DNA of 64,000 nt from Sympetrum striolatum (Eukaryota > Arthropoda > Insecta > Odonata > Libellulidae), in the NCBI GenBank assembly GCA_947579665.1, contig CANPUZ010000034.1:186001-250000 (forward strand). The letters are read 5' to 3'. The notes under the pieces were generated by a model. That model was not told the DNA's origin, searched no databases, and saw only the letters and a program-made list of their open reading frames with translations. Below, piece after piece: positions 37,451 to 48,916 of this stretch (positions are counted from its first letter, which is position 1; each line of letters starts with the position of its first letter). Both the position numbers and the translations under genes were made by a program.

Positions 37451-37977
37451 GTAAACAGATTTCTTCAGAATATGAATTGTTTGGTGTTTTACTGTAAGGG
37501 TGTAAAGCGTGGACCTAAATAAAGGAGGAAGTCAAACATTGAAGTGTAAACTTGACTATGCTTAATATCGACTGTTTTCTTATCAATTCGATGGCGCGCG
37601 TACTCTCGGTAGGTTTGTTTGCCCCATTTTTCATTGATATTTCACTACGGCAGATTAGTTTTCCCTAAGAATTTCTTAGGTATTTTATCTACAATTCTTC
37701 TGATTTTTTCCCTTATACTATCAATTTAAAATAATTACTTTACAAAATACGAGAATGGGTTATATATAAGACGAGGCATTTAGTCTCAATCTCGCTCGAA
37801 TAAAGACATAATGATTACTAATATCAAACGAGTTACATACTTGAAATATCTTAGGTATAGGTATACTTGAAACTAACCCCTTGAATTGATCAGGTGATAT
37901 GTAAACTTCTCCTTTTATATGCCAAATTGGAAATTACGCCTAATTGAACCATGTTCCTTTATAGGTGGTGCTCCAAA

Positions 37978-38373
37978 ATGATCCTCACTGGCTTCTTCTC
38001 CCTCCCCTTGCTGCTCGCTGTGCTACCCCCGTATGCCGAAGCCACATCTCTAGGCTCGCCAAGGGCCCTCATCATCGCCTGGCCCATACCCTCTGCAGAG
38101 GAAGATGCGGTCGCGGCGGTGGACGACGCCGAAGAGGAAGGCTTATCGGAAGGACAATCCTCTAACCCGCTTAAGAGGGCTCTGTCCATTCTCTCGCGAT
38201 GGCGCTCCTTCGCTGCTCCTCTGGATCCTCCAGTGGTGCCCAGATTTGGTCTGCCAGATCGGCGTAGGTTACCGTCCAAGCAGTTGCCGGACACAGATTT
38301 CGTGTCCGCGCAGACAAGGGCCGGCACGAGCGCCATGAGACCGCTAGGGCAGCCCCTTCGTTGGGGTCGGTAG
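37978..38373 (+). CDS. Candidate secreted, amidated-neuropeptide precursor exon
   Basis: A 131-codon frame opens at ATG 37,978, 14 bases after an acceptor-like CCTTTATAG (37,956-37,964), and ends at TAG 38,373. Residues 1-21 (MILTGFFSLPLLLAVLPPYA) look like a signal peptide with a cleavage site near AEA. Then follow an acidic spacer (EEDAVAAVDDAEEEG), KR at about residues 66-67, RRR at about 94-96, and a C terminus PLGQPLRWGR. The last Gly-Arg before the stop is the classic amidation signal, predicting an LRW-amide. LRW-amide C termini are known for dipteran sNPF peptides (RLRW-amide), though the rest is not a recognised sNPF. GC content is far above the surroundings. AATAAA lies at 38,474-38,479. 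A longer antisense frame (38,519-37,959) covers the same DNA; it is low in complexity and I judge it a shadow. Function is inferred from architecture only. Confidence 0.5.
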   Translation: MILTGFFSLPLLLAVLPPYAEATSLGSPRALIIAWPIPSAEEDAVAAVDDAEEEGLSEGQSSNPLKRALSILSRWRSFAAPLDPPVVPRFGLPDRRRLPSKQLPDTDFVSAQTRAGTSAMRPLGQPLRWGR

Positions 38374-41095
38374 GGTAATGGTTCTTGATGAGAGGGATGG
38401 GAGCGATTTGCTTTCAACTTATGGGGGACACGAACGGGCAATTCCGGGTTGGAGAGCCATTTCCTGTCTTCGAAATAAAGATCGAAAATATTTACCCTTA
38501 CCTCTTCCCCTCTCGTCACATTGGCTCAGGCAGTCAGAGTCACTCCTCCTCCTTGCAGTGGTCGACGGCCGGAATACAAGGATACTAACAGTTCCTTCTC
38601 AAGGATATGGACAGATTCCCTGTATTCTCAAGGAAAAGTGAAATGAACGAGAGAGGAGACCTGGCGAATCAATGAGAAAAATTAGTTTTACTTATAGTTC
38701 GCGTCGCAGTGTATTTATTTTATTTCAGATTCCGAGTTTGTTGGGCTTTGTTCATGGTGCGAGTGATCCCTTGCGCATTAGAAAGGAGCAAATAACTGTG
38801 ATTAAAGCAGCAATTAAATACGTGAACGCATTTAATGATTAAATTATTTCTCTTCGAACATACATTTCCTTTTCGTTCCACGAAACCTCCGATGAATGCA
38901 AAAAATATAATATTTTGCCGACTAATGTGATGCGCAGAAAAGGCGAAAAATAAGAATCCGTATTTTGCTTATTTCGGAAACCATTCTCTGTCGTCGAAAA
39001 TGTATGATGGATTCCACCTGTACATTGGTTCTTATTGTACGTTGCTGTATAATAATATTATAATAAATATAATTTGTGAAATTATGTAGTTATCTTCTCT
39101 CCAAAACCAAATCAACAGGAAGGATAATTCAGTATTTATAGGAACAGTAATATTTAAAGGAAGGAATGGAAATAAGAGTCACACAATACGAAAATATAAT
39201 TGTGCTGTGATTGCTTAGCAGTCAGCATGTAACTGAAATCGTAAATTACGAAATCGTCATGCAAATTGAACTAGTCATATAAAGCACTATCCAAATTCAG
39301 TATGCTTCAATTATTGTTTCGAATAGAATCTTTCCTATTTTTCGCCTGGATTGACTGACTTTTATTTCAGTTTTGATTTCGAAAGGCTTTCTTACTTAGT
39401 TTAGGTAGTTTCTCAAATTTATCCTTAAACTGCTTTCGATGACAGCGAACTCTCATGGCTAAGAGTAGAAGTAAAAAATTGCGACATGACTGGGACTCGA
39501 AGCCAGGTCTCCCATCTTTTTCAGCACTGAGCCGTCAAATAAGAGGGATCTGGGTTCCAGTCACATTTTCTTCTTCTTGTTCAACCTTGGGTTCAAACTT
39601 GCACGCTTTTTCAGGCACCAACTAGTTGCGGAGTCAGTCTACAGTTGATACTGAATTAGAATGTCCGCATTTAGAACGTCATTTTAATAAAACGGTTACT
39701 TTCCGATGTAAATCTGAAGATAGCCATCTCAACAGAAAGCACACCTCTTCAGATAAGAAGCAAATTTCGTCATACATAAACGGAAACTGGAGGTTTGAAA
39801 GGGTAATAAAGATGTAATATTGTTAAAGTAGGGAATGTTGTGATGGATTAAGAAAAATACAGTCAATGAGCTCCATAAACTTCTCTCGTTTGCCAAAAAG
39901 GCCACGCTAAACACGGTTAGAGACTTCTTTCTCAAGATTCCTTTTTCGTCAACTTCCCCGAAAGGGCGCCGATCGAGTTTTTAAACTTCACAAATTATGA
40001 AGTGCGCCGCAAATATGTTAGAAGGCTTAATATAATACATATAATTATTCGCATAATTACAGCTTTAGTGCACAATCATTTCTTAATTTGTTATTTCTAT
40101 GTTTCACTTAAAATTTAGTTACTTTAATAACGAATGAGATAATTACCTCACATGAGCATTACCCTGAATACCAATTACTATAATACGAAAAGCAAGCCTC
40201 AATGAGAAACATCTACTGATCCATAAAATTCAGTCTCTGGCGATGTCGGGTTTTGTTTCCATTTATTTTTTTAATAAATACTGTGGAAAAAGTACAAATT
40301 GTTATTTTCCATCTACTGATCGATCTTATCTCGTTTCATTGTTTTCTGCCTCCATTCCTTCAATTCACATATCAAACATCATCATTACCTACGTTAGATC
40401 ACTTGGATTTCCTTGAATATTTATAACGAATGAAGAAGTCCATTTAACTTCGATATCATAGCGAAGATAAGTAATTTAATTCCACATCATGGTGGAGAAT
40501 GGCGAAACGGTCTTCTCGAAGACCTGGCTTCGTGTGGCCAAAAGACAGTATAAACCGAACATCTTCAACATTTCGAAAAGATACACATGTTTCCAAAGAG
40601 CAGTAGAATAATTTCGACATATTCATTATTTCATTTTCTCGGGTAGCAATTGTACGGCGAGTTTACAAGAGATTATTAAAAATTCCGAACAGAAGTTGAG
40701 GGAGTCTCACTCTACGCCTCTTACAGGAGCGAGTCCTCCTTCCTTCTCAATGGGATTGAAATTTGGAAAAGAAATGAATATAACAGAAGACTCTTTGCCA
40801 ACTTCTATGAAAAGGTGATTTCTTGCTAAAAAAAATACATTCGAATGTGTGAAATATTCAAATGTAAGCTCGCGAAAGTTAATGTAAAAAACTAAATAAA
40901 TGTACCAGAGTGATTGTACGTAAATGACTCGTATTATTGACGCTATGAGAAATATTAAATAATGAGGAATGGCTCCATTTGTTTTGTATTTGACTTGCAA
41001 ATTGGGAACATATGAATCTAATTTAAACTAAGGCGCATACGCTCTATCCTATTTAACTTGTTTGCAAATTATTGTTACATAATTATTGCAAAATG
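38374..41095. other. Intergenic, nothing recognised except one SINE-like site
   Basis: AT-rich DNA beyond the GC-rich exon. Short open frames at 38,378-38,641 continue the GC-rich patch but lack features. The frame at 40,707-41,000 (minus) has no domain. Confidence 0.45.
39480..39575 (-). repeat. Possible tRNA-derived SINE fragment
   Basis: On the minus strand GGCTTCGAGTCCCAGTCATG (39,509-39,490) resembles a B box and T arm. GACGGCTCAGTGCTGAAAAA lies about 30 bp upstream in the place of an A-box half. No clear tail or target duplication. Confidence 0.35.
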
Positions 41096-41099
41096 ATTG

Positions 41100-42760
41100 G
41101 ATTTTATGATCCTGCTCGTCGTTTTTTTAAATTTCTGGACTTCAAAAAGAAACAGGGTGCCAAACTTGAGAAATTCTTACAAAAAAGGGAAGTTCCGGAT
41201 ATTTCGGAAAAACGTTAAAGTTCGTTGATATATAATTGCTTTTGAGAGGAACTAATGGAAAAAATAACAGTACAGGAATCTAGCATATCTGTTTGTCTTA
41301 CAAATCGCTGAATGTTTTATGCTCTAAGATGATTCTTTGCTCATTTAAAGCAACAAAATGGCGGACACCTTTTTCGGACAAATTTCGAGATAAAGTAAGG
41401 AAATCAACTAAGTAAACAGCGATGGACTATCAAGTCTCTTATACCACGTCAATTTACAAGGCTTCTAGAAATATAATCTGAAGACACTGTTTCATTTCAC
41501 TTTCTACCCCTTGATTGCGGTGGATTTTTCGTAAGCGCTGAGGGGGCCGGCTGGGCGCCATAGATTCCCCAAATTCAGTTTGGTTGTCTTTTTGGTTATG
41601 TTGAGTCGAAATTTTGCTTCTTTAATGTAACATTCTAGCAAATCTTATTAAGAACTTATTTAAATACACTTTAATATATGCGTTTGAGATCTTTACTTTA
41701 GATAATAAATGCGAAATTGAGAAATTTTGGCACATTAGTGACATACATAGTCTATACTATATTTTTACCAGTAAAAAGAATTCTGGCGATTTTTCCATTT
41801 TCTATGCTGTCAAAAATACTGTTAACACAATTGAGAAATTTTCACATCTGGCAATTTTAACCGACCCTTATTTTATGGGCCCTGAGTTAAGTACGGTTTG
41901 TGGCACTCTAGCGCAATGCCAACATCCGTACGCATCCGCTCATTTGCTAGGGCTATTGGGCACGTGCCTTTGGGGTTGGTAGGAAAGAGAAAATATTTCG
42001 GAAGTTTCAGTTTTAGTCTTTATTTGAAGGTTAGTTCCTAGTGAATTTGCTTTCCGGATATCCTGCGACAGTATTTTGGCTTCGAGAGACTCAACGAGAT
42101 ACAACGTCGATCCGTTTGTCTTGGGACTGTTATTTGGAAATCTTTAGTTGATCCATCACATAAGGTATGATTAATTTATCAAAATAAGAAAAATATCGGT
42201 GAATGGCGTCTAAATAAGATTTTTGGAAAATTTGATAATATTTTTACCAAAAGTGATAGGAATCTTAAATGTTTTTATGCCGAAAATTGCGTATCCAAGT
42301 AGTGAATTGGGTACTCTTCATCATTCAACATGGAGAATTAAGCAACAGAACCTTATTTATTTCCGGTTTTTAATTAGGCTTTTACTTGACGTTTATTGAA
42401 ACATAGGATTGTCTTTTGTGAAATGCATTTTTTCGGAATTACTCGATTGGTGCTTCATTAAGAAATTATCAAACTGAAGGAAACCAAATCAATCCTGGAT
42501 CGAAAGAATCATCTGCTGAATTTTTTGATTTGCAATTTGAACTTGGAAGATTACCCTGAGGAGAATGATTTTCTTAAGCACTGTCATGGTTATGTTTTCT
42601 TTAAGCCATACTTCAGGAAATAGAGGGATTGCAAACAAAATAACGAATACTTTATTAGAAGTAATTGTGATTGGTTAAATGTACGTATGAATTTTCCTGA
42701 TAGTGTTCTTCGATACTTACCTACTACATCTACGCCCTCAAGTAAGTATATGCAGATCTA
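41100..42760 (+). pseudogene. Transib 5' portion: terminal-repeat region and N-terminal exon
   Basis: The stretch 41,130-41,500 is a diverged match to the inner part of the long terminal repeat of the Transib at 50,313-54,046. Shared words include the AACAAAATGGCG box (41,350 versus 50,661) and TATACCA followed by a GGCTTCT-AGAA segment. Downstream, 42,470-42,755 encodes an N-terminal transposase exon: NLEDYPEENDFLKH, a stop, then NEYFIRSNCDWLNVRMNFP and DSVLRYLPTTSTPS, closing at a GTAAGTA donor. The FIRSNCDWLNV block pairs with FIKRNSSWLNV in the other copy (minus strand, about 52,395). The rest of this copy is not seen; another TIR element begins 120 bp further on. It is decayed (stops, no terminal heptamer found). 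Confidence 0.7.
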
Positions 42761-43485
42761 AATTTACCATCCTAAAATTATTTAATTTTCTAGTGTCATT
42801 AATATTTTCATTCTCATGATAGCCCCGTAATAGAGATCGGCAACGGTTAACCGTACCGACCCTTTTTTGGGCGCCTTAGGCCCAGCGCACACGGAGCGAC
42901 TATTTTGTGACTACAGTTGGAAACCAGTTGCGTCTGCAACCAGTTTGCAACTGAAACAAAACTTCTGTCCGCACACGGGTGTACTGACGAAGGGCTGGTT
43001 GTGGATCAGTTGCGTCTATCGCGCTATCAGTGGAGTGATAGCGCGTGATAATTTAGTGATAATAGCGTAGATAATATTTAGTGATTCTTAAAAGGTCTGT
43101 GAACTATAATTCTTTTATGTTATTAAAATACTTCAGCTATTCATTAAATTCTATGTGCGAGTAATGGAAATCGATAAATAACAATTTTTTTACGTTTTGT
43201 ACGGATGAAAACCATGGGAAAAAATAAGAAAAAGTGAGCCTTGAATAGTAAAATAACCGATAAACTAAGTAAATTGCTCCAATGAGTACGGTCAATTTTC
43301 TATCCAAAAATCAATTGAAACAGAAACATTTGTACAGAACAATCAGAGTAGAAAATCATTTCCACTTACAGAAATGAAATGGACATATCAGAGCCATCTT
43401 CCGACTCGGTACCTTCTCATTTTCGGAGTCATTATCTGCATCGTCCAGAATTAAAAGACTACCTAAATCTCCAACTTATTCTCAC

Positions 43486-43855
43486 CTTTTCTTTTTGGGA
43501 AGTTCATGTACACTGGAAATGATGGGTCCGGATGTTAACAGAAGCCTTCGGAATAAGTCATCATTAGCTGCCATTCTGGAATGTTTCTCCCTGAATAGAC
43601 GAACGTCTTTATTCCTCGCCTCCAAAGCATCTTCCGAAAGCTGACCGATTGGAATTATAGCATCTTTTGCTATAGATGCTACATGAACCAAAATCTTATG
43701 GACGGTTGGTGGCATATAATACCAACTATAAAGCCGTACATAAAGTCTTGCGGTGATATTGCAATAATTTTCAAATTCCGAATAATTTATTGAGTAGCCA
43801 CTTGAAAGCGCTTTCAGAATCACAGAAAAACGTAGAATTAGCTCCTCCTCAATCC
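43486..43855 (-). pseudogene. Transib (RAG1-like) transposase C-terminal exon
   Basis: On the minus strand a CAG acceptor (43,858-43,856) opens an uninterrupted ~123-codon exon that ends at a GTGAG donor (43,485-43,481). It contains RLYSWYYMPPTVHKILVHVA, then PIGQLSEDALEARNKD and VRLFREKHSRM, then FRRLLLTSGPIISSV. In Transib and RAG1 this is the end of the catalytic core. The Glu of LEARNKD aligns with the third catalytic acid (E962 in mouse RAG1), with the following Arg/Phe-Arg spacing kept. A further acidic piece (SLLILDDADNDSENEK, about 43,465-43,415) may be the next exon. No other part of the transposase is visible within the enclosing TIR element, so this is an orphan exon, remarkable for having no stop. 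Confidence 0.85.
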
Positions 43856-44115
43856 CTGAATGGAAACTATGTTCAATAATAATTTGATATACAATGAAAC
43901 TGCTTGAGTGTAATTCAATTGTAATTATATCTGATTAACCAGATTGTTGGCAGTCTTTTTAATTGAAAGTAAATCGGCTTGCCCATCAAAATTTGTAATC
44001 GTTCGATTTTTCACGTATGTCTTCATACTTATTAAGCTACCGATTAAACTGTCGGCTAGTGAAAAGCGTGTGCGGAGGCTCTGTGTTCAAGTTTTCAACT
44101 CATCGCCGAAAGAAG

Positions 44116-44214
44116 ATGCCTACAGAAGTTGAAATTTTCAATATAAAAGTGGTGGAAGCAGTAGAAAAGTATCCTTGCTTGAATGATTTATCATGTTATA
44201 TGAATTTAAAATAG
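44116..44214 (+). pseudogene. MADF-domain fragment
   Basis: ATG 44,116 opens MPTEVEIFNIKVVEAVEKYP, then CLNDLSCYMNLK and a stop. This is the first helix and the xxYPxLYD turn of a MADF (Myb/SANT-like) domain, which in full length has about 90 residues. Such proteins are DNA-binding partners of PIF/Harbinger transposases. The rest of the domain is missing or lies in an unseen exon. Confidence 0.65.
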
Positions 44215-45479
44215 AAATAGGCGCTATTCCTCTCACGCCATACCAAGTTCAGGAGGGAAAGCACTGTGGATCTGAGTCTCGCCACGCAACCTAGAAGTCG
44301 TTATAAATTGCAAAAACACGAAAAACGCAGCAATTTCCTACTTTAACTTAATTCACAAACATCACACCATCACCCGATGTTAATATCTCGACGTCGGGAA
44401 GCGTCGATATAAACGATTTAGGACTTTGAATCAGAAAATGTATTGTATTTTGCAACATAAGCTTAGAATGCATATTTAGGGATTAAATAAATTTTATTAT
44501 ATCATTAAAATTGTATTATTCTTATAGCTTTGAATTAAATTTTTATATACTTATCATTACAAATTAACGCTCAAAAGAGTCTTCATTGCGATACACATTT
44601 CAGGCATGGAAGCGAGGAAAAGTATCGCTAGCTTCACTTGCTCTATTTTGCTAACTTTGACTGCTTGCTGATTCCAAAATAAGAATTTGAGAGATTCAAA
44701 TAATAGTGGATTTGATAGTCCTCAGCAAGTACAATTATAATATAGCTACAAAAAGGTCATGGAAAAAAAGTCGTAAAATTGAGTTTTGACCAGCTTTTTT
44801 TGATTTCCGACCACTGTGAGACGTTGTTAACTATTATCAATACCGAAGACGGCGAAGAGAGCATTGGGTTCACCATTATTTCAGCAAGAATGAGAAAGAA
44901 TGCGAAAAACATTACTTGCAACTGAAGTCTGCAACGCAACTTCAACCGCGGGCCCACGGTTGCATGTGACTAGTTTCAGACTGTTTTGAGATCGTCAGAA
45001 ACCAGTCGCGTCGTGTGCGCCTCCCGACTCCAATACATAGCCGAGGTCACAAAACAGTTGCGCGCGCAACTGGTTTGCAACTGTAGCTGCAGAACAGTCG
45101 CACCGTGTGCGCTGGGCCTAATGCGCTGGGCCATGAGGAGCTCCTAGAGCGGGTACGTGATGACGTAGGAACAAGGGATGGGGAAAGGTAAATGGTGGTC
45201 GAGTCGTTTTGAGTACCCTGTTCTTCCGACGGGTGAAAATGAATCGTTGTGACGCAAAATGAACCAGGTCTTGAGTTGGCTCATCCACCTGCCGGCTATC
45301 CGTGGGATACGCCAGAGTTATTATTCACTTCTTTAGCTTAAAGGAGCATTATTTTTTATTACATTAATATAAATTACAAATATTCTCATCAAAGAAGAAT
45401 TTTTCTTTGTATATAAGCGTGTGCTGCCTTTTTTTGCAATGTATATTGTGTATTATATGAACTTAAAATTTAGGTGCGT

Positions 45480-46785
45480 TCATCCCGAATTTTTCACCCG
45501 TTATAATTTTTAAAACTGCTAATACTCTCTACCAATCGTACATAAAATTCCGGTTTTTTCCTCAGTTGCTCTTTGTATCTTTAACATGCATAAAAACTGC
45601 ATCTTATGTAATTAAGAGAAACCAAACTTTAACAAAAAATTGTTTAAATAGAACGTGACCACGAAAAATGTTCGTCGTGCAGCCCAATTTAAGTGTCTCC
45701 TATAATTTTTTAATTTCTCACGTTACGAAGAACTTGTCGCGAGAGAAATCGAGATAAATGTTGAAATTTTAATTTACAATTAAGTTTTGGTCAATATCTT
45801 GTGTAGGACTTAAGTTATTGATTTTTATTTACGAGGGCGGAATTCGCGATGTCGAAGCAGCGACTGAGAATAGCCTCCGTCGGAAAACAAAAAGAATCGG
45901 AGGAAAGTTGTAGGACGTAAGCGAGCACAAGGATTATGCACTAATTATTTATGACAATACAATTTTTGCCAATGTTCTTAATTAATTTCACAGTTACACG
46001 ATAGAATTCAGCTGAAATATTTATGACCAAAATATTCTAGGTGAACCGACAAGAAGGGCGCCGTTTCGGTCGTAAAGTTATACTTTTCAATATTTTACGT
46101 GAAATAGAATGTAAAATATCATCATGAACATGCAAATTTTCCTTTCTGTACGAAATAAACCATATGAACTCAAGAAGAGGAAGAAGAAACATAGACTGAA
46201 ATACGATACCGCTTCCAAATCTGTAGGATGAGATATCAGAATCTTTTGATTCCCTGAGGGTTTTTCTGTATTATCTCATTTGAGAGGTTTGTGAATTACT
46301 CTACTCTACCCCATCGGTGATGAGTTATGATTTATCTACACTAGAGCCGCTTACAGTCATCCGTTTGCAAAAGTTTAATAACCTACCCGGCATCTCGGGA
46401 GGAAATTCAAAGAACATCATCGGGGCTTGAGAGGTAATGAGAAATTAATTGCAATGATAGCAACTGAATTATACTAAATAATTAGCAACAGAACCTCATC
46501 CATGCATAAAAAGTTTCCTCAGTTCCGTTTTAATGTCGAACGGAATAAAAAGTTTTAGGTGACATATAAATTGGGTTGCACGGCGAACTTTCTCTGAGGT
46601 CACGTTCTTCTTAAACAATTTTTTGTTAATTTTCGGTTTCTCTAAACTTATTAACAGGTGATTTGTATTCGAGCTAAAGATACAAAGAACAACTGAGGAA
46701 AATACAGCATTTCATATTAGATTGAAATAGAACATTAGCAGTTTTAAAAATGATCACTGGTAAAAAACGCAACCATTCATTCAAT
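45480..46785. mobile_element. Fold-back element with ~240-bp inverted arms
   Basis: The left arm (45,480-45,725) and right arm (46,540-46,785) are inverted, diverged copies. Paired words include TTTTTAAAACTGCTAAT, TCCTCAGTTG-TCTTTGTATC, GAGAAACC, TTAACAAAAAATTGTTTAA and GAACGTGACC. The ~815-bp loop has no recognisable gene. Arms are roughly 75-85% alike by eye. No target duplication was identified. It may be a foldback MITE or two copies of one repeat head to head. Confidence 0.75.
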
Positions 46786-46822
46786 ATCCGCTTCTTGACT
46801 TAATTAGCATCGATATAATTCA

Positions 46823-46960
46823 TCTATAAATATAAAATAGAGTGTGTGTGTTTATGTTTGCTAAACACTCTAGAACCGAGAGTTGCAAAACTTCGAGAGC
46901 GAAATTTTCTACGTTATAAAATGTCGACCCCGCGAAGAGTATAGGCTACTTTTTATTTCC
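46823..46960 (+). mobile_element. Helitron 5' end
   Basis: After an A at 46,822 comes TCTATAAATATAAAATAGAG, then a GTGTGTGTG run and TTTGCTAAACACTCTAGAACC. This matches the conserved start of insect Helitrons (TC, TA-rich, AAA, then a simple repeat and an ACTCT-AAAC block). The 3' end is not recognised downstream, so the copy is partial or has a diverged terminus. Confidence 0.65.
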
Positions 46961-48910
46961 CTAAAGTCCACGGTTCAAACCCAGACGGGTCAAAACCTTT
47001 TCATAAGACATAGACGTAAAGGTCATTTTTTTCGTTACAGGGTTCATTTATTTTTCAAGATTAAATTAGAAATAATAGTCGTAGGAGGCACATTCAGCAC
47101 AATTTTCACAGCATTCAGGATTCAGCACAAAAGAAAGACAATAGAATACGGATTCTTATTTCGGTCGTGGAATATCATTTGCGATTCGAAATTGCGCACA
47201 TCTTAGTAAAATACGTGAATATTTTATCGAAACTTTGAGGTCGTAAACAACCCATCCCCCTGACGAAAAAGGCGATTGTCGAGTCCTCAGCTCATGTATT
47301 TATCCGTGAGAAAACATTGAGTAAATATGCCTACTTCAAATTAATGTTAAGAATAAGTGATAGATTATATGAAGAGGGGGAAATTTAAGGAGATATTAGT
47401 AACTGCAGCTATGAACGATATACTGTGAAGAATCGTGCGTACAAACAGTACAAACACACGAATACCAGTATCTAAGAAAGATTTTTAAATTTTATGGAAG
47501 CATTTGTAGCAACCAAGTTTTATTTATATATTATGTAATTCTTTACTGACTAATCTTTGGGATATTTGGGTTTATAGTAGTTTGTTAGATGAAATTGCTT
47601 TCTCTCGATCAATTCAACTTAAAGACTTGGTGAGTTGCGGATGTTTTTAATATAATCTTCTTCATTAAGTGTTACAACTTCTCAATTTACATCGATAAAT
47701 ATTTAGCGATTGAAGAAAATGGATTTAGTGAATATCGTAAAGATTTCCCAGATTCAGTGTTGGAGCTAAACGGCGATATATAAAGCTGTAGTAAATCTCC
47801 AACATCGTATCCCTTTATCGAAAAGGTAAAGAAAGTTTGTTTTGTTATACGCAGAATAAAAAAGTAATTCATTGTGGTTTTTAAGTGCTTCCAATTCTTA
47901 TGCATTTACTATCTTTCTGTTATCGGTATTTAATCTTTGTTTCTGTATTGGCATTGTGATTGCATTTGTGTTGTTTGATGAGCTCCATGTTAATGTTACA
48001 CATTTTAGAATTGGGGTACAAGCCAGCTCCTTAATACACTTACTGTGTGCAATGAATATTCTTCGTTGGTTTTCGAGTGATATATAATATATTTTTATTA
48101 TTTGTGTTTAATCAACGTTTTCGAGAACCAATTTTCCCTTTCAGAAAACTTCTCTTAAAAGGTGCTTATTTGGTGATTCTTATCTTAATGTGATCATTGA
48201 ATATATCTTTATAATCTTTAAATGATATTTGTCTTTTTCGAAGAAAGTATTAATTTAAATGATGTGAGATTGAATCTTTATGTGTCTTTGTAGACTTAAT
48301 TATAATTTTATTTACTTTGTCCACTGGTTTGGAAATAATTATAGTCTGGTAATAGCTATATACCAAACATTATGAGGCATGTGTTACGATCAAGACTGTA
48401 ACAATAGTATTTATCAATTAAAATTTCCCCGTTGAGAATCAACGGGAAATTCAGCTAGCAATATAATAAAAGAGATGTTATACATAAATATATATTAACG
48501 GAATATTTGGCACTCAATAGGAAAGGCACTAAAGACTTATACTTAGTCGTTTTACCCGTCGCCAAGGCTCTATTTTCATAAATCATGATCTGCAAACATG
48601 ATATTCATGCTTCTCATGACTGAATTACAATAGATGACCTAATTTAGTGGCTTAATGATTTGAGAAAGTGATTTCAATAATAAATAGTAATAATATATAA
48701 TCCCTATAAACATAATTTCATATGACATATACCCGAATCTTCACTTTCAAATTCCGCGCGTAAGTGCTGCTGACAAAACGGGTCAGAGTGAGTCAAAATT
48801 GAATGAATCGGTTTTACTCGCTTTTGCCGAGGCGACTCATCCTCCAACCCGTCCTTAAAAAACCCGTTTTGTGGATTTTACGGCCACGCGGGTCAAAACT
48901 ACGCTTCTGT
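46961..48910. other. Intergenic with one notable hairpin
   Basis: No coding domain recognised, including the 107-codon frame at 46,883-47,206 that overlaps the Helitron 5' end. An inverted repeat with a ~13-bp stem (AATTTCCCCGTTGA and its near-complement) lies at 48,422-48,451. Confidence 0.45.
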
Positions 48911-48916
48911 TGATCC

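Larger units (their letters stand above)
42879..45118. mobile_element. TIR element GGCCCAGCGCACACGG with mixed cargo
   Basis: The left end GGCCCAGCGCACACGGAGCG and, on the other strand, the right end GGCCCAGCGCACACGGTGCG match over about 60 bp. Both are bordered by TA (42,877-42,878 and 45,119-45,120). Subterminal repeats of AACCAGTTGCG and CGCACACG follow. The interior carries a MADF fragment (plus) and a Transib C-terminal exon (minus). MADF proteins accompany PIF/Harbinger transposons, which fits, but the flanks read TTA and TAA rather than a clean 3-bp duplication. The superfamily is therefore an inference. Confidence 0.75.

Noticed and set aside
44757..44957. A short frame suspected to be the second MADF/transposase exon
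   Set aside because: No alignable motif in either orientation; left unannotated.
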